Below, piece by piece: positions 16,283 to 24,443 of a DNA stretch of 64,000 nt. A program made the translations under genes and the position numbers. The DNA lies in NCBI RefSeq assembly GCF_023746615.1, contig NZ_CP082276.1, forward strand, positions 682,001 to 746,000, written 5' to 3'. Every line of letters begins with the position of its first letter. Positions within the stretch are counted from its first letter, which is position 1. Source of the DNA: Grimontia kaedaensis (GTDB lineage: Bacteria > Pseudomonadota > Gammaproteobacteria > Enterobacterales > Vibrionaceae). Under the pieces are notes generated by a model that worked only from the letters and a program-made list of their open reading frames with translations, had not been told where the DNA came from and searched no databases.

Positions 16283-18325
16283 ATGTGGAAAATGCCTTCT
16301 TTAAGGTCCTGTTACGATACCTATGTTCGTGACATCTCAATCGTCTTCTTGCTTCTTCTTCCTTTGACTATTTGTAATGCGATTTCGATTTTTGTAGGCC
16401 ATTTTTTAAACTTTGCTGCACTTCCTCACATTGCGCAAAAGTTTTTCTATTTTTCAAATTTGTTAATTGGTATTTACCCAACAGCACTTTGCATTATCAC
16501 GACTTATTATTTGTCGACAAAGCATAACGTCAACCCAATGGTTGTGGTGCCTTACTCATTGGTTATGTTTATTGCTATTTCTTTATCTAATGGACTGGTA
16601 GCAAGCAATGGCTTACCAAATAATCCATTGGTGGCGTTATTAACGGCTATTATTGCCGCAATTTGCTGTGTTTCTGCTCGGCTTTATCCATTAGACCCTT
16701 CCAGATTGGACTTTGTTAGTGCGCTGTATAAACAAGCTGCCCATTTCTTCGGCTTTTTGTTGTTGACGATCCTCTTTACCCGAATCACCGGGAGCATAAT
16801 GCAGAGCTCAACGCTGTTTAAAGATCATCTCAGCTTAGATCCACTCACGTTTGCTGGTGGCTTGGCTTATCAATTCGTGCTCGGCCTTTTGGGTGCAGTT
16901 GGCATTAATGGCCATAACTTTCTGTTTCGCATCAAGCAACAGCTATTTGAAGATACACAGCAGAACATTTCAGCGTGGCAGTTTGGTGAAGAACCCCTGA
17001 ATATTTTGAGCCAGGGCTTTTACGACGCCTTTCTGGCGATAGGGGGATCCGGTAACTCTCTGAGTTTGCTTTTGTGTGTTCTGTTGTTTTCCCGAGAGAA
17101 AAGACACATTGCTCTGGCACTTTCCGCGATGCCGTTGGTGATGTTTAACATCAACGAGCTTTTACTATTTGGTTTACCTATCATCTTCAATCCAACGCTA
17201 ATCGTCCCATTTGTGTTGGTGCCAATGGCGAGCTTCATTGTGGTATACGGTCTGATGGCGTTGGGACTGGTCAATCCGGTAAGTACCATTGTTGACTGGA
17301 TGACACCGCCATTTCTGAGCGGCTATCTCGCCACTCAAAACAGCTTTGCGGGGACTGCATTGCAACTTGTTGTAATTTGTATGGGTGTGCTGATTTATCG
17401 TCCTTTCTATCTGCACTATGCGGGCAAAAGCAGCACGGATAGCAAAGGTATGTTGCGAAAAATGGAGATTGAACGCAGTACCCTGAAATCCTTTTTGGGG
17501 GATGTAAACGAGTCGATGGGTAGTTATATCAGCAAACATGAAGTTAGCCAGCGCATCAGCAAAATGATGAATCGCGGCGAATTCGTCATGTACTATCAGC
17601 CTCAAGTGAATGTAAAAGACAGCAATCACTTGGCATTTGAGTCACTGGTTCGATACCGTGATGAACATGGAAACATGATACCTCCGACTTTTATCAACGA
17701 CTTCCAGATGTTGGGCGCGATTAAGCAGCTCGATGAGATGGTGATCGACCTCGTGTTAGCGGATATGAAGACTTTACCTTTACTAGAACGCTGTAAGGTG
17801 GGAGTGAACATTTCCGCAGAGTCGATTTCAGACAGAGATATTGTCGATAGTATTGCGGAGAGGCTGCATTACTACAAAATTCCAGCAACCTCCTTGGAAA
17901 TCGAGATTACAGAAGAAGCCCTTCTTGAAGACCATGAACAGATCAGCCGCAACATTGATGCGCTGCAACGCCTTGGCGTGAAAGTCGCGATTGATGACTT
18001 TGGCTCTGGTTATGCGTCTTTCCCTCACTTGCTGAAATACAACTTCGACAAGGTGAAACTGGACCGTTCTTTGTTGCTGAACGTGAAAGAAGAAAGAGGG
18101 CAAAACCTCTACCAACTGTTGGCAAAAATCAGTGAGGTGACGGGATGTGCGCTGGTCGCTGAAGGGGTAGAAACCGAAACAGAGAAAACTTTTGTGGAAA
18201 GCTGCGGTATTGATATTTGCCAAGGGTTTTACTTTTCCCGACCGTTGCCGCTTGATGAAGCCATTGCCTGGTCTAAGGAGCACACAGAGGCGACTGAGGG
18301 CAAAGCATTACAACCCGCTGAGTGA
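16283..18325 (+). CDS. Membrane PTS-EIIC / EAL fusion (c-di-GMP phosphodiesterase), second copy
   Basis: 680 aa. Residues about 15-380 are a cellobiose-type EIIC membrane domain with FNINELLLFGLPIIFNP (289-305) and DWMTPPFLSGYLAT (339-352). The GIHG motif of the family reads GING here (Asn209), unlike the paralogue at base 3, which keeps His. Residues about 430-670 are an EAL domain with a full catalytic set: ESLVR (E454), N510, EITEE (E543), DDFG (572-573), K593, EGVET (E628) and Q648. I infer a sugar-responsive membrane phosphodiesterase without phosphotransfer. No PTS partner genes are adjacent. Confidence 0.88.
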   Translation: MWKMPSLRSCYDTYVRDISIVFLLLLPLTICNAISIFVGHFLNFAALPHIAQKFFYFSNLLIGIYPTALCIITTYYLSTKHNVNPMVVVPYSLVMFIAISLSNGLVASNGLPNNPLVALLTAIIAAICCVSARLYPLDPSRLDFVSALYKQAAHFFGFLLLTILFTRITGSIMQSSTLFKDHLSLDPLTFAGGLAYQFVLGLLGAVGINGHNFLFRIKQQLFEDTQQNISAWQFGEEPLNILSQGFYDAFLAIGGSGNSLSLLLCVLLFSREKRHIALALSAMPLVMFNINELLLFGLPIIFNPTLIVPFVLVPMASFIVVYGLMALGLVNPVSTIVDWMTPPFLSGYLATQNSFAGTALQLVVICMGVLIYRPFYLHYAGKSSTDSKGMLRKMEIERSTLKSFLGDVNESMGSYISKHEVSQRISKMMNRGEFVMYYQPQVNVKDSNHLAFESLVRYRDEHGNMIPPTFINDFQMLGAIKQLDEMVIDLVLADMKTLPLLERCKVGVNISAESISDRDIVDSIAERLHYYKIPATSLEIEITEEALLEDHEQISRNIDALQRLGVKVAIDDFGSGYASFPHLLKYNFDKVKLDRSLLLNVKEERGQNLYQLLAKISEVTGCALVAEGVETETEKTFVESCGIDICQGFYFSRPLPLDEAIAWSKEHTEATEGKALQPAE

Positions 18326-18330
18326 TAAAA

Positions 18331-18354
18331 AGAAGGCCGCGAACGCGGCCTTCT
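18331..18354. terminator. Bidirectional intrinsic terminator
   Basis: A perfect 10-bp stem AGAAGGCCGC / GCGGCCTTCT with loop GAAC, between the converging EIIC-EAL and FKBP genes. Confidence 0.8.
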
Positions 18355-18371
18355 GCTATCTCGGATACTGA

Positions 18372-18842
18372 TTATTTGAAATCGAGAAGTTCTACTTCGA
18401 ATATCAGAGTTGAACCTGGTTTTATCGAACCTGCTGACATATTGCCGTAAGCCAGCTCAGCAGGGATGAAGAAGCGCGTTTTACCGCCTTTCTTCATCAA
18501 TTGGACGCCTTCGGTCCAGCCTTTGATGACCTGGTTTAAACCGAACTCGATGGGTTCGCCGCGTTGGACTGAACTGTCGAACACTGAACCATCAAGTAAG
18601 GTGCCGTGATAATGCACTTTTACGCGAGAAGTGGCAGTCGGTTGTTCATCTCCTTCACCTTCTTCCAGAATCAGATACTGCAATCCAGAATCAGTAGTGA
18701 TCACGCCTTCTTCCTTAGCATTTTTGGCCAGAAACTCCGCACCGATTTTCTTGTTTTCTTCAGCTGCTTTCTTTGATTTTTGGCGGATAAGGATGATGAA
18801 AACAACCATCACGAGGATGACGAGGGGTAAAGCATAATCCAT
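18372..18842 (-). CDS. FKBP-type peptidyl-prolyl cis-trans isomerase, membrane-anchored
   Basis: 156 aa from ATG 18842 (GAGAG upstream). One N-terminal transmembrane helix (YALPLVILVMVVFIILI) is followed by a charged linker. The FKBP domain (about 55-156) has RVKVHYHGTLLDGSVFDSS, the GWTEGVQLM active-site helix, IPAELAYG and STLIFEVELLDF. It catalyses proline isomerisation and probably acts in the periplasm, tethered to the inner membrane. It resembles FklB/FkpA-type proteins but lacks their long dimerisation domain. It is transcribed alone, converging with the EIIC-EAL gene. Confidence 0.9.
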   Translation of the reverse strand: MDYALPLVILVMVVFIILIRQKSKKAAEENKKIGAEFLAKNAKEEGVITTDSGLQYLILEEGEGDEQPTATSRVKVHYHGTLLDGSVFDSSVQRGEPIEFGLNQVIKGWTEGVQLMKKGGKTRFFIPAELAYGNMSAGSIKPGSTLIFEVELLDFK

Positions 18843-19046
18843 TGTAACTCTCTCAGTTGGGAATCTGGCAGCGCCAGCGGATAGCAACCATTATCCAAAA
18901 CTCAGTACCGAATTGGAATACATGGAATTGCATCCTCTTCCTGTTTGGCAATGATGCATTGCTTTGGTGCAAAGCTTGCCCCAAATGCAATCATTTTCGT
19001 GTTTGTAAACAACTGAAAAGATTAGATTTCCCAGTTTAGGGGGCAA

Positions 19047-19076
19047 TTTAATAATTGGTACGGTGTTTGCTATATA
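19047..19076 (+). promoter_or_regulatory. Candidate promoter of the pre-chitinase RNA
   Basis: TTTAAT (19047-19052), 18 bp, TATATA (19071-19076). This places a start near G19083, exactly at the first hairpin of the candidate RNA. The -35 box is weak. Confidence 0.4.
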
Positions 19077-19082
19077 GAATTT

Positions 19083-19192
19083 GTGCTCCACAGCACGGCT
19101 TACACTCACTATCTCCGAAAGGAGATGAATTAGTTAGCGCATTCTCCTTGTTGCTTGTCTCCGCTACGTTTTGCACTGGCGGAGATTTTTTT
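19083..19192 (+). ncRNA. Candidate small RNA or attenuated leader upstream of chitinase
   Basis: About 110 nt with three consecutive hairpins: GTGCT-ccac-AGCAC at 19083-19096, ATCTCC-gaaa-GGAGAT at 19111-19126, and an intrinsic terminator TCTCCGC/GCGGAGA with seven T at 19158-19192. It has a plausible promoter just upstream. GGAGAT occurs in both the middle hairpin and the terminator, so alternative pairing (antitermination) is possible. I do not recognise it as any named sRNA or riboswitch. It could be a free-standing sRNA or a leader of the chitinase gene 280 nt further on. Confidence 0.5.
19158..19192 (+). terminator. Intrinsic terminator of the candidate small RNA
   Basis: TCTCCGC (19158-19164), 14-nt loop, GCGGAGA (19179-19185), then T7 (19186-19192). 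It reads rightward only and has no gene before it on that strand, which is why a small RNA is proposed. Confidence 0.7.
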
Positions 19193-19472
19193 CGTCTGTA
19201 CTTAATTTGCTTCCAATTCCTGATTGTGATCTTTGTTCAATCTCATTGAATTATAAAGATTTTGTATACAGGCCGTTGTGCGGAAACCTACCAGCCGAAT
19301 CTTGTGAACCATGATGTCTTCCTGCAAAAAATTCCCGCAAAAAATGTAATTAATTAAATTCATTCCGAAGCACGATACCAAAGTTTGCGATTTTCATTCG
19401 CGTCAGAAATTAAGTGGTGGAAGAGTAAATCCGAAGGAAAACACCAACACCCAAGACGTGGAGAAAAATAAT

Positions 19473-21815
19473 ATGAATAAAGGACTTAAGTTCACTGCGA
19501 TTGCTGCATGTGTGGCCGGAGCGCTTGGCGTTACTGCGACTGCTACCGCAGCACCATCGCACGATAAAGCAGTTATCGGCTACCTGACCCAATGGGAAGC
19601 ATGGAAGGGAACCGATGCTGGTTTTAGCGTAAAAGGTGAAGCTACACACCTCAACGTAGATATGGATATCTACAACATCCTCAACTTTTCTTTCTTCGGC
19701 GTAGCGAAAGACGGCTCCCTACACAGTGGCGACCTTCGCAACAAGAGCATTTATCAGCCGGGTGCGGTTCAAGAGCCGGGCCCACTGCTTCACCCCGATG
19801 TTTATTCAAGCTGGGACTTCCACATCTTGTGGGGTGAGTTGGAATATATCCATGAATATCCTGGAACTGAACCTTGGCAAGCAGAAGCACTGGCAAAAGT
19901 TCAGGCTCAAGGTTTTGTAAAAGATGGTCGTGGTTGGAAGCATGCACCAAGTGGTGTCACTGGCCAAATGCCAATCCCTTTGAAAAAAGCGGGCGGCGCA
20001 CCGGGTTTGATCGACTTGGCGAATGAAAAAGGTGTACAGGTGATGGCGTCTATCGGTGGTTGGAGTATGTCCAAGCACTTCCCAGAAATGGCGGCAGATC
20101 CAGTCAAGAAAGAACGCTTCCTGCAAGACATCGACAAACTGATCGCGCTCGGTTTCCACGGTATTGATATCGATTGGGAATACCCAGGTTCTGGCGGCAT
20201 GAACTTCACCGGTACGGATGCAGACTACGCAAACTTCGAACAGCTTATGGATGATATCCGTGAGCGTATTGGTCCAGACCGTCTACTGACGGCGGCATTT
20301 AAAGCTGTGCCAGCAGCATTGGAAGGTTACGATTGGGCGCGCCTGCAACGTTCAATGGACTACTTCAACATGATGACTTACGACCTGAATGGTGGTTGGT
20401 CTAATGTTAGCGGTCATAACTCTCCACTCTATCCATATCCAGAAGAAGAGTTTGAAGGCTTAAACCTGGATACCCTGAAAAACTGGATGGTGAACGTTAA
20501 GGGTATCAACCCTAAACAAATTAACTTTGGTGCCGCGTTCTATGGCCGTGGTGTTCAAACAACAGAAGCTGAAGCTTACCTTGGTGCACCGACTGACAAA
20601 CGTAATGTGAACTTCTCAGTTGATGGCCCAAGTGTTTCTGCAGTTGACCTTACCAACTGGAAAGCGTTCGAAGGCCAACCAAACTACAACTATCTGATCA
20701 AACAGCCAGGTTGGGCACACAAGTGGGATGCAAACGCGGAAGTACCATATGCAGTGAAAGGCAAATACTTCCTGAGTTATGACGATCCAGGTTCCATCCG
20801 TAAGAAAGCAGAGTACATCGTAAATAACGATTTGGGCGGCATCATTGTATGGCAGGTGCATGGCGACATTCAGTGTGAAGGTACGTTCGTTAACTACGGC
20901 ACCAAGCTGAAGCAATGTACCAATCTCCGCTCGCCGTTGGCTGAGCAAATTGATCAGGTGTTCAGCGCGAATATCATTCCAAACGAAGCGCCAGTTCTGG
21001 CCTTGCCAGGCGCTCAAAATGCAGAGAGCGGGGCGGTGATTAGCTTTACCGTGTCAGCGACTGATGCCGACGGCGACGCGTTGTCATTCACTGCACAAGG
21101 TGCCGACGTAACCGACAACGGTGATGGTACCGCAACGGTGACGTATAAAGCGCCAAACACTTCGGTAGACCTGAATGAAACGGTGACCGTGAAAGTCTCA
21201 GATGGGCGTAAATCTGACAGTGGTTTAGTGACGGTGAGCGTTAAAGGCTCAGGTGATGTGGTTAACACTGCACCGGTACTGACTGCACCTGCATCTGTTT
21301 CTGTAAAAGCAGGCGAAACTGCGGTGATTGACCTTTCAGCAACTGATGCCGAAGGTGATTCTCTGACGTTTACTGCGTCTTCGGGAGAGCTGGTTCAAAC
21401 AGGCAACACTGCAACGGTATCTGTATCGACAGTCGACTCAACAGAAAACAGTTTGGTTAATGTCGTTGTTACTGTGACTGATGGTGTAGAAACTGTTGAA
21501 GCAACGGTCGTTGTAAACGTTGAAGGAAATACGCTAGTAGACAGTAACTGGGATCGAAACAAGGTTTACAATACTGGTGATAAAGTCGTTCATAACGGTG
21601 TCGAGTACACGGCCAAGTGGTGGACCAAAGGTGAGGAGCCAGGAACGTCAGAAGTGTGGGAAGCGTTTGATGATGGTTCAGCACAAGGCTGGAGCGCTGG
21701 CAAAGCATACAACGGTGGTGATGTTGCTATCTATGAAGGCAACACTTACAAAGCGAAGTGGTGGACGAAAGGTGATGTACCTGGATCTGCTTGGGGTCCG
21801 TGGGAACTTCAATAA
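19473..21815 (+). CDS. Secreted GH18 chitinase with two CBM5/12 chitin-binding modules
   Basis: 780 aa from ATG 19473 (GGAGA upstream). A signal peptide to about residue 27 ends ATATAA. The GH18 catalytic domain (about 32-490) contains VMASIGGWSMSKHF and the catalytic DGIDIDWEYPG (proton donor Glu236). Two Ig-like/cadherin-like beta domains follow (about 505-695; SATDADGDALSFTA and SATDAEGDSLTFTA repeats). Two C-terminal CBM5/12 modules each carry YxAKWWTKG. It cleaves chitin outside the cell, feeding GlcNAc oligomers into catabolism. It resembles the large Vibrio chitinases (ChiA type). It stands alone between terminators. Confidence 0.95.
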   Translation: MNKGLKFTAIAACVAGALGVTATATAAPSHDKAVIGYLTQWEAWKGTDAGFSVKGEATHLNVDMDIYNILNFSFFGVAKDGSLHSGDLRNKSIYQPGAVQEPGPLLHPDVYSSWDFHILWGELEYIHEYPGTEPWQAEALAKVQAQGFVKDGRGWKHAPSGVTGQMPIPLKKAGGAPGLIDLANEKGVQVMASIGGWSMSKHFPEMAADPVKKERFLQDIDKLIALGFHGIDIDWEYPGSGGMNFTGTDADYANFEQLMDDIRERIGPDRLLTAAFKAVPAALEGYDWARLQRSMDYFNMMTYDLNGGWSNVSGHNSPLYPYPEEEFEGLNLDTLKNWMVNVKGINPKQINFGAAFYGRGVQTTEAEAYLGAPTDKRNVNFSVDGPSVSAVDLTNWKAFEGQPNYNYLIKQPGWAHKWDANAEVPYAVKGKYFLSYDDPGSIRKKAEYIVNNDLGGIIVWQVHGDIQCEGTFVNYGTKLKQCTNLRSPLAEQIDQVFSANIIPNEAPVLALPGAQNAESGAVISFTVSATDADGDALSFTAQGADVTDNGDGTATVTYKAPNTSVDLNETVTVKVSDGRKSDSGLVTVSVKGSGDVVNTAPVLTAPASVSVKAGETAVIDLSATDAEGDSLTFTASSGELVQTGNTATVSVSTVDSTENSLVNVVVTVTDGVETVEATVVVNVEGNTLVDSNWDRNKVYNTGDKVVHNGVEYTAKWWTKGEEPGTSEVWEAFDDGSAQGWSAGKAYNGGDVAIYEGNTYKAKWWTKGDVPGSAWGPWELQ

Positions 21816-21839
21816 CCTTCGCGGGTAAATAGCAAATTT

Positions 21840-21868
21840 TAAGGCCTCATAAGATGAGGCCTTTTTTT
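21840..21868 (+). terminator. Intrinsic terminator after chitinase
   Basis: AAGGCCTCAT (21841-21850), loop AAG, ATGAGGCCTT, then a run of seven T. Confidence 0.9.
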
Positions 21869-22076
21869 GGTCAAAATTCTTACTAATCTGATTGGATGTT
21901 TAGTAAATAAGATATCGTATACATTTTATGTTATTGAAAAATAAAGATTAATAAACCTTTCGAAGTGAGATGGTTTTTATCTATCGCTGTTGTCGAAACA
22001 ACCCATTGGTTTCCATATTAAATTGCTCCTATACCTAAAACTACCGAGTACATGGAACAGCAAATGGAGAGCAATC

Positions 22077-24251
22077 ATGTCTAACGCAAGTCAATGCCCT
22101 TTTCACAATGCCGCAGGCGGCGGAACCACAAACCGAGATTGGTGGCCTAATCAACTGCGTCTCGATATTCTTCATCAACATACCTCAGAATCAAATCCAC
22201 TGGATCCAGATTTCAATTACCGCAAAGCCTTCAACACACTTGACCTCGAAGCGGTGAAAAAAGATTTACATGTCCTGATGACTGACTCTCAGGAATGGTG
22301 GCCAGCAGACTTTGGCCACTATGGTCCTTTGTTTATCCGCATGGCTTGGCACAGCGCGGGTACTTATCGCATCTCTGATGGACGTGGTGGTGCAGGGACA
22401 GGTAACCAGCGTTTCGCGCCTGTAAATAGCTGGCCGGACAATGGCAACCTTGATAAAGCGCGTCGCCTGCTTTGGCCAATCAAGCAAAAGTACGGACAAA
22501 GTATTTCATGGGCTGACTTACTGATCCTCACCGGTAATGTGGCACTTGAGTCAATGGGGTTCAAAACCTTTGGTTTCGCAGGTGGCCGTGAAGATATTTG
22601 GGCGCCGGAAGAAGATATTTATTGGGGGCCAGAAAATACATGGCTGGACGATAAACGCTATTCGGGTGAGCGCGATCTGGAAAATCCGTTGGCTGCCGTA
22701 CAAATGGGTCTGATCTACGTCAACCCAGAAGGCCCGAATGGCAATCCTGACCCGCTTGCTGCAGCAAACGATATTCGTGAAACCTTTGCTCGCATGGCGA
22801 TGAATGATGAAGAAACTGTTGCGCTGATTGCCGGGGGGCATACTTTCGGCAAAACCCACGGCGCTGGAGATGCTGCGTTGGTAGGAGCTGACCCAGAAAT
22901 GGCACCGCTTGAAGCACAGGGCTTTGGTTGGGCGAGTAGCTATGGCTCTGGTAAAGCGGGAGATGCTATCACAAGCGGTTTGGAAGTAACCTGGACACAG
23001 ACACCAACCCTGTGGAGTAACTATTTCTTCGAAAATTTGTTCGGCTATGAATGGGAACTTGAGAAAAGTCCAGCTGGCGCGCACCAATGGATTGCCAAAG
23101 ACGCGGATGGAGTGATTCCTGACCCGTTTGAACATGGTGTAAAACGTATACCAACCATGCTGACGACGGATCTGTCACTGCGTTATGACCCTGCTTATGA
23201 GCCGATTTCCCGTCGCTTTATGAACAGACCGGACGAATTTGCAGATGCCTTTGCTCGCGCATGGTTCAAACTCACTCACCGTGATTTGGGTCCACGTGCC
23301 CGTTATCTTGGTTCAGAGGTACCTGCTGAAGAGCTGATTTGGCAAGACCCAGTCCCTTCGCGTGATTATGACCTTATTGATGATGCGGATGTGGCACTGT
23401 TGAAAGGAAAAATTGCTGAAGCAGGACTGTCTGTCTCTGATCTGGTCACAACGGCATGGGCTTCGGCGTCGACTTTCCGTGGCTCAGATAAACGCGGCGG
23501 TGCAAATGGTGCCCGTGTTGCTCTGGCACCGCAGAAAGATTGGCAGGTTAACCAACCTCAGAAACTTGCAAATGTGATAAAAAAACTAGAAGGTATTCAG
23601 CTTGATTTCAACAGCGCTGAGACAGGCAGCAAACGAGTATCGTTGGCAGACTTGATTGTGCTGGCGGGCAGCGTAGGCGTTGAAAAGGCTGCGCAGAATG
23701 CAGGCCACACTGTATCAGTACCATTTACCGCTGGCCGCACCGATACATCCCAAGCGCAAACAGATGTAGAGTCATTCGCCGTGCTCGAACCGCAAGCAGA
23801 TGGCTTTCGTAACTTCCAGAAAACCAAGTATACCGTTTCTTCAGAAGAGTTGTTGGTTGACCGCGCTCAACTCCTGACACTAACAGCGCCGGAAATGACA
23901 GTGCTGGTGGGAGGCCTGCGCGTGCTGAACACCAATGCTGGTGGAGATTGCCACGGCGTATTCACTGAACGACCGGAATCGCTGAGCAACGATTTCTTCG
24001 TGAATCTGCTCGACATGAGTGTGGAGTGGAAGCCGCAAAACGGTGATGATGTTTTTGAAGGCCGTGACCGCCAGTCAGGTGAACTTCGCTGGACAGGAAC
24101 CCGGGTAGATCTGGTGTTTGGCTCTAACTCTCAACTCCGCGCGTTGGCAGAAGTTTACGCCACGCAGGATGCGGAAAAGAAATTCGTCAGTGATTTCGTT
24201 TCAGCTTGGGTAAAAGTGATGAATCTCGACCGTTTTGATTTGTCTGCATAA
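22077..24251 (+). CDS. katG: Catalase-peroxidase KatG
   Basis: 724 aa from ATG 22077, with GGAGA seven bases before; the longer frame adds unsupported residues. Bifunctional haem catalase-peroxidase that destroys hydrogen peroxide. The distal site is RMAWHSAGTYR (Trp91, His92) and the proximal haem His is in GGHTFGKTHGAG. All three members of the Met-Tyr-Trp adduct needed for catalase activity are present: Trp91, Tyr in GLIYVNPEGPNG, Met in RMAMND. There is no signal peptide, so it is cytoplasmic. The length is normal for the family. No OxyR site was recognised upstream. Confidence 0.97.
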   Translation: MSNASQCPFHNAAGGGTTNRDWWPNQLRLDILHQHTSESNPLDPDFNYRKAFNTLDLEAVKKDLHVLMTDSQEWWPADFGHYGPLFIRMAWHSAGTYRISDGRGGAGTGNQRFAPVNSWPDNGNLDKARRLLWPIKQKYGQSISWADLLILTGNVALESMGFKTFGFAGGREDIWAPEEDIYWGPENTWLDDKRYSGERDLENPLAAVQMGLIYVNPEGPNGNPDPLAAANDIRETFARMAMNDEETVALIAGGHTFGKTHGAGDAALVGADPEMAPLEAQGFGWASSYGSGKAGDAITSGLEVTWTQTPTLWSNYFFENLFGYEWELEKSPAGAHQWIAKDADGVIPDPFEHGVKRIPTMLTTDLSLRYDPAYEPISRRFMNRPDEFADAFARAWFKLTHRDLGPRARYLGSEVPAEELIWQDPVPSRDYDLIDDADVALLKGKIAEAGLSVSDLVTTAWASASTFRGSDKRGGANGARVALAPQKDWQVNQPQKLANVIKKLEGIQLDFNSAETGSKRVSLADLIVLAGSVGVEKAAQNAGHTVSVPFTAGRTDTSQAQTDVESFAVLEPQADGFRNFQKTKYTVSSEELLVDRAQLLTLTAPEMTVLVGGLRVLNTNAGGDCHGVFTERPESLSNDFFVNLLDMSVEWKPQNGDDVFEGRDRQSGELRWTGTRVDLVFGSNSQLRALAEVYATQDAEKKFVSDFVSAWVKVMNLDRFDLSA

Positions 24252-24259
24252 TCAAAAAT

Positions 24260-24287
24260 AAAGCCGCCGCACAGTCAGCGGCTTTTT
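24260..24287 (+). terminator. Intrinsic terminator after katG
   Basis: AAAGCCGC (24260-24267) pairs with GCGGCTTT (24278-24285), followed by T residues. Confidence 0.88.
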
Positions 24288-24443
24288 CCTTCATTGCTCT
24301 GTATGTTCAGCCTAAATTTCCAGTAAATGGTAGAAACTGAGAATCTTCATAGGGTTTAGGGATACTTGCCTTTACTGATTTACCTATCTTGTGCTTGATT
24401 GAAAGCATCGCATTCATTTTTAATCACTTTGTCTGGTGCTCAT

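Larger units (their letters stand above)
18843..19472. other. Long intergenic region before chitinase
   Basis: 630 bases with no protein gene. It holds a candidate promoter (19047-19076), a candidate small RNA or attenuated leader (19083-19192), and a small perfect hairpin GCTTTG-gtg-CAAAGC at 18961-18975. From 19193 to 19472 it is AT-rich and should carry the chitinase promoter, but no site stands out. Confidence 0.5.

Noticed and set aside
19047..19192. c-di-GMP (GEMM) riboswitch before the chitinase
   Set aside because: Hairpin order and the conserved GEMM core sequence blocks are absent, so I kept only the neutral call of candidate small RNA or leader.
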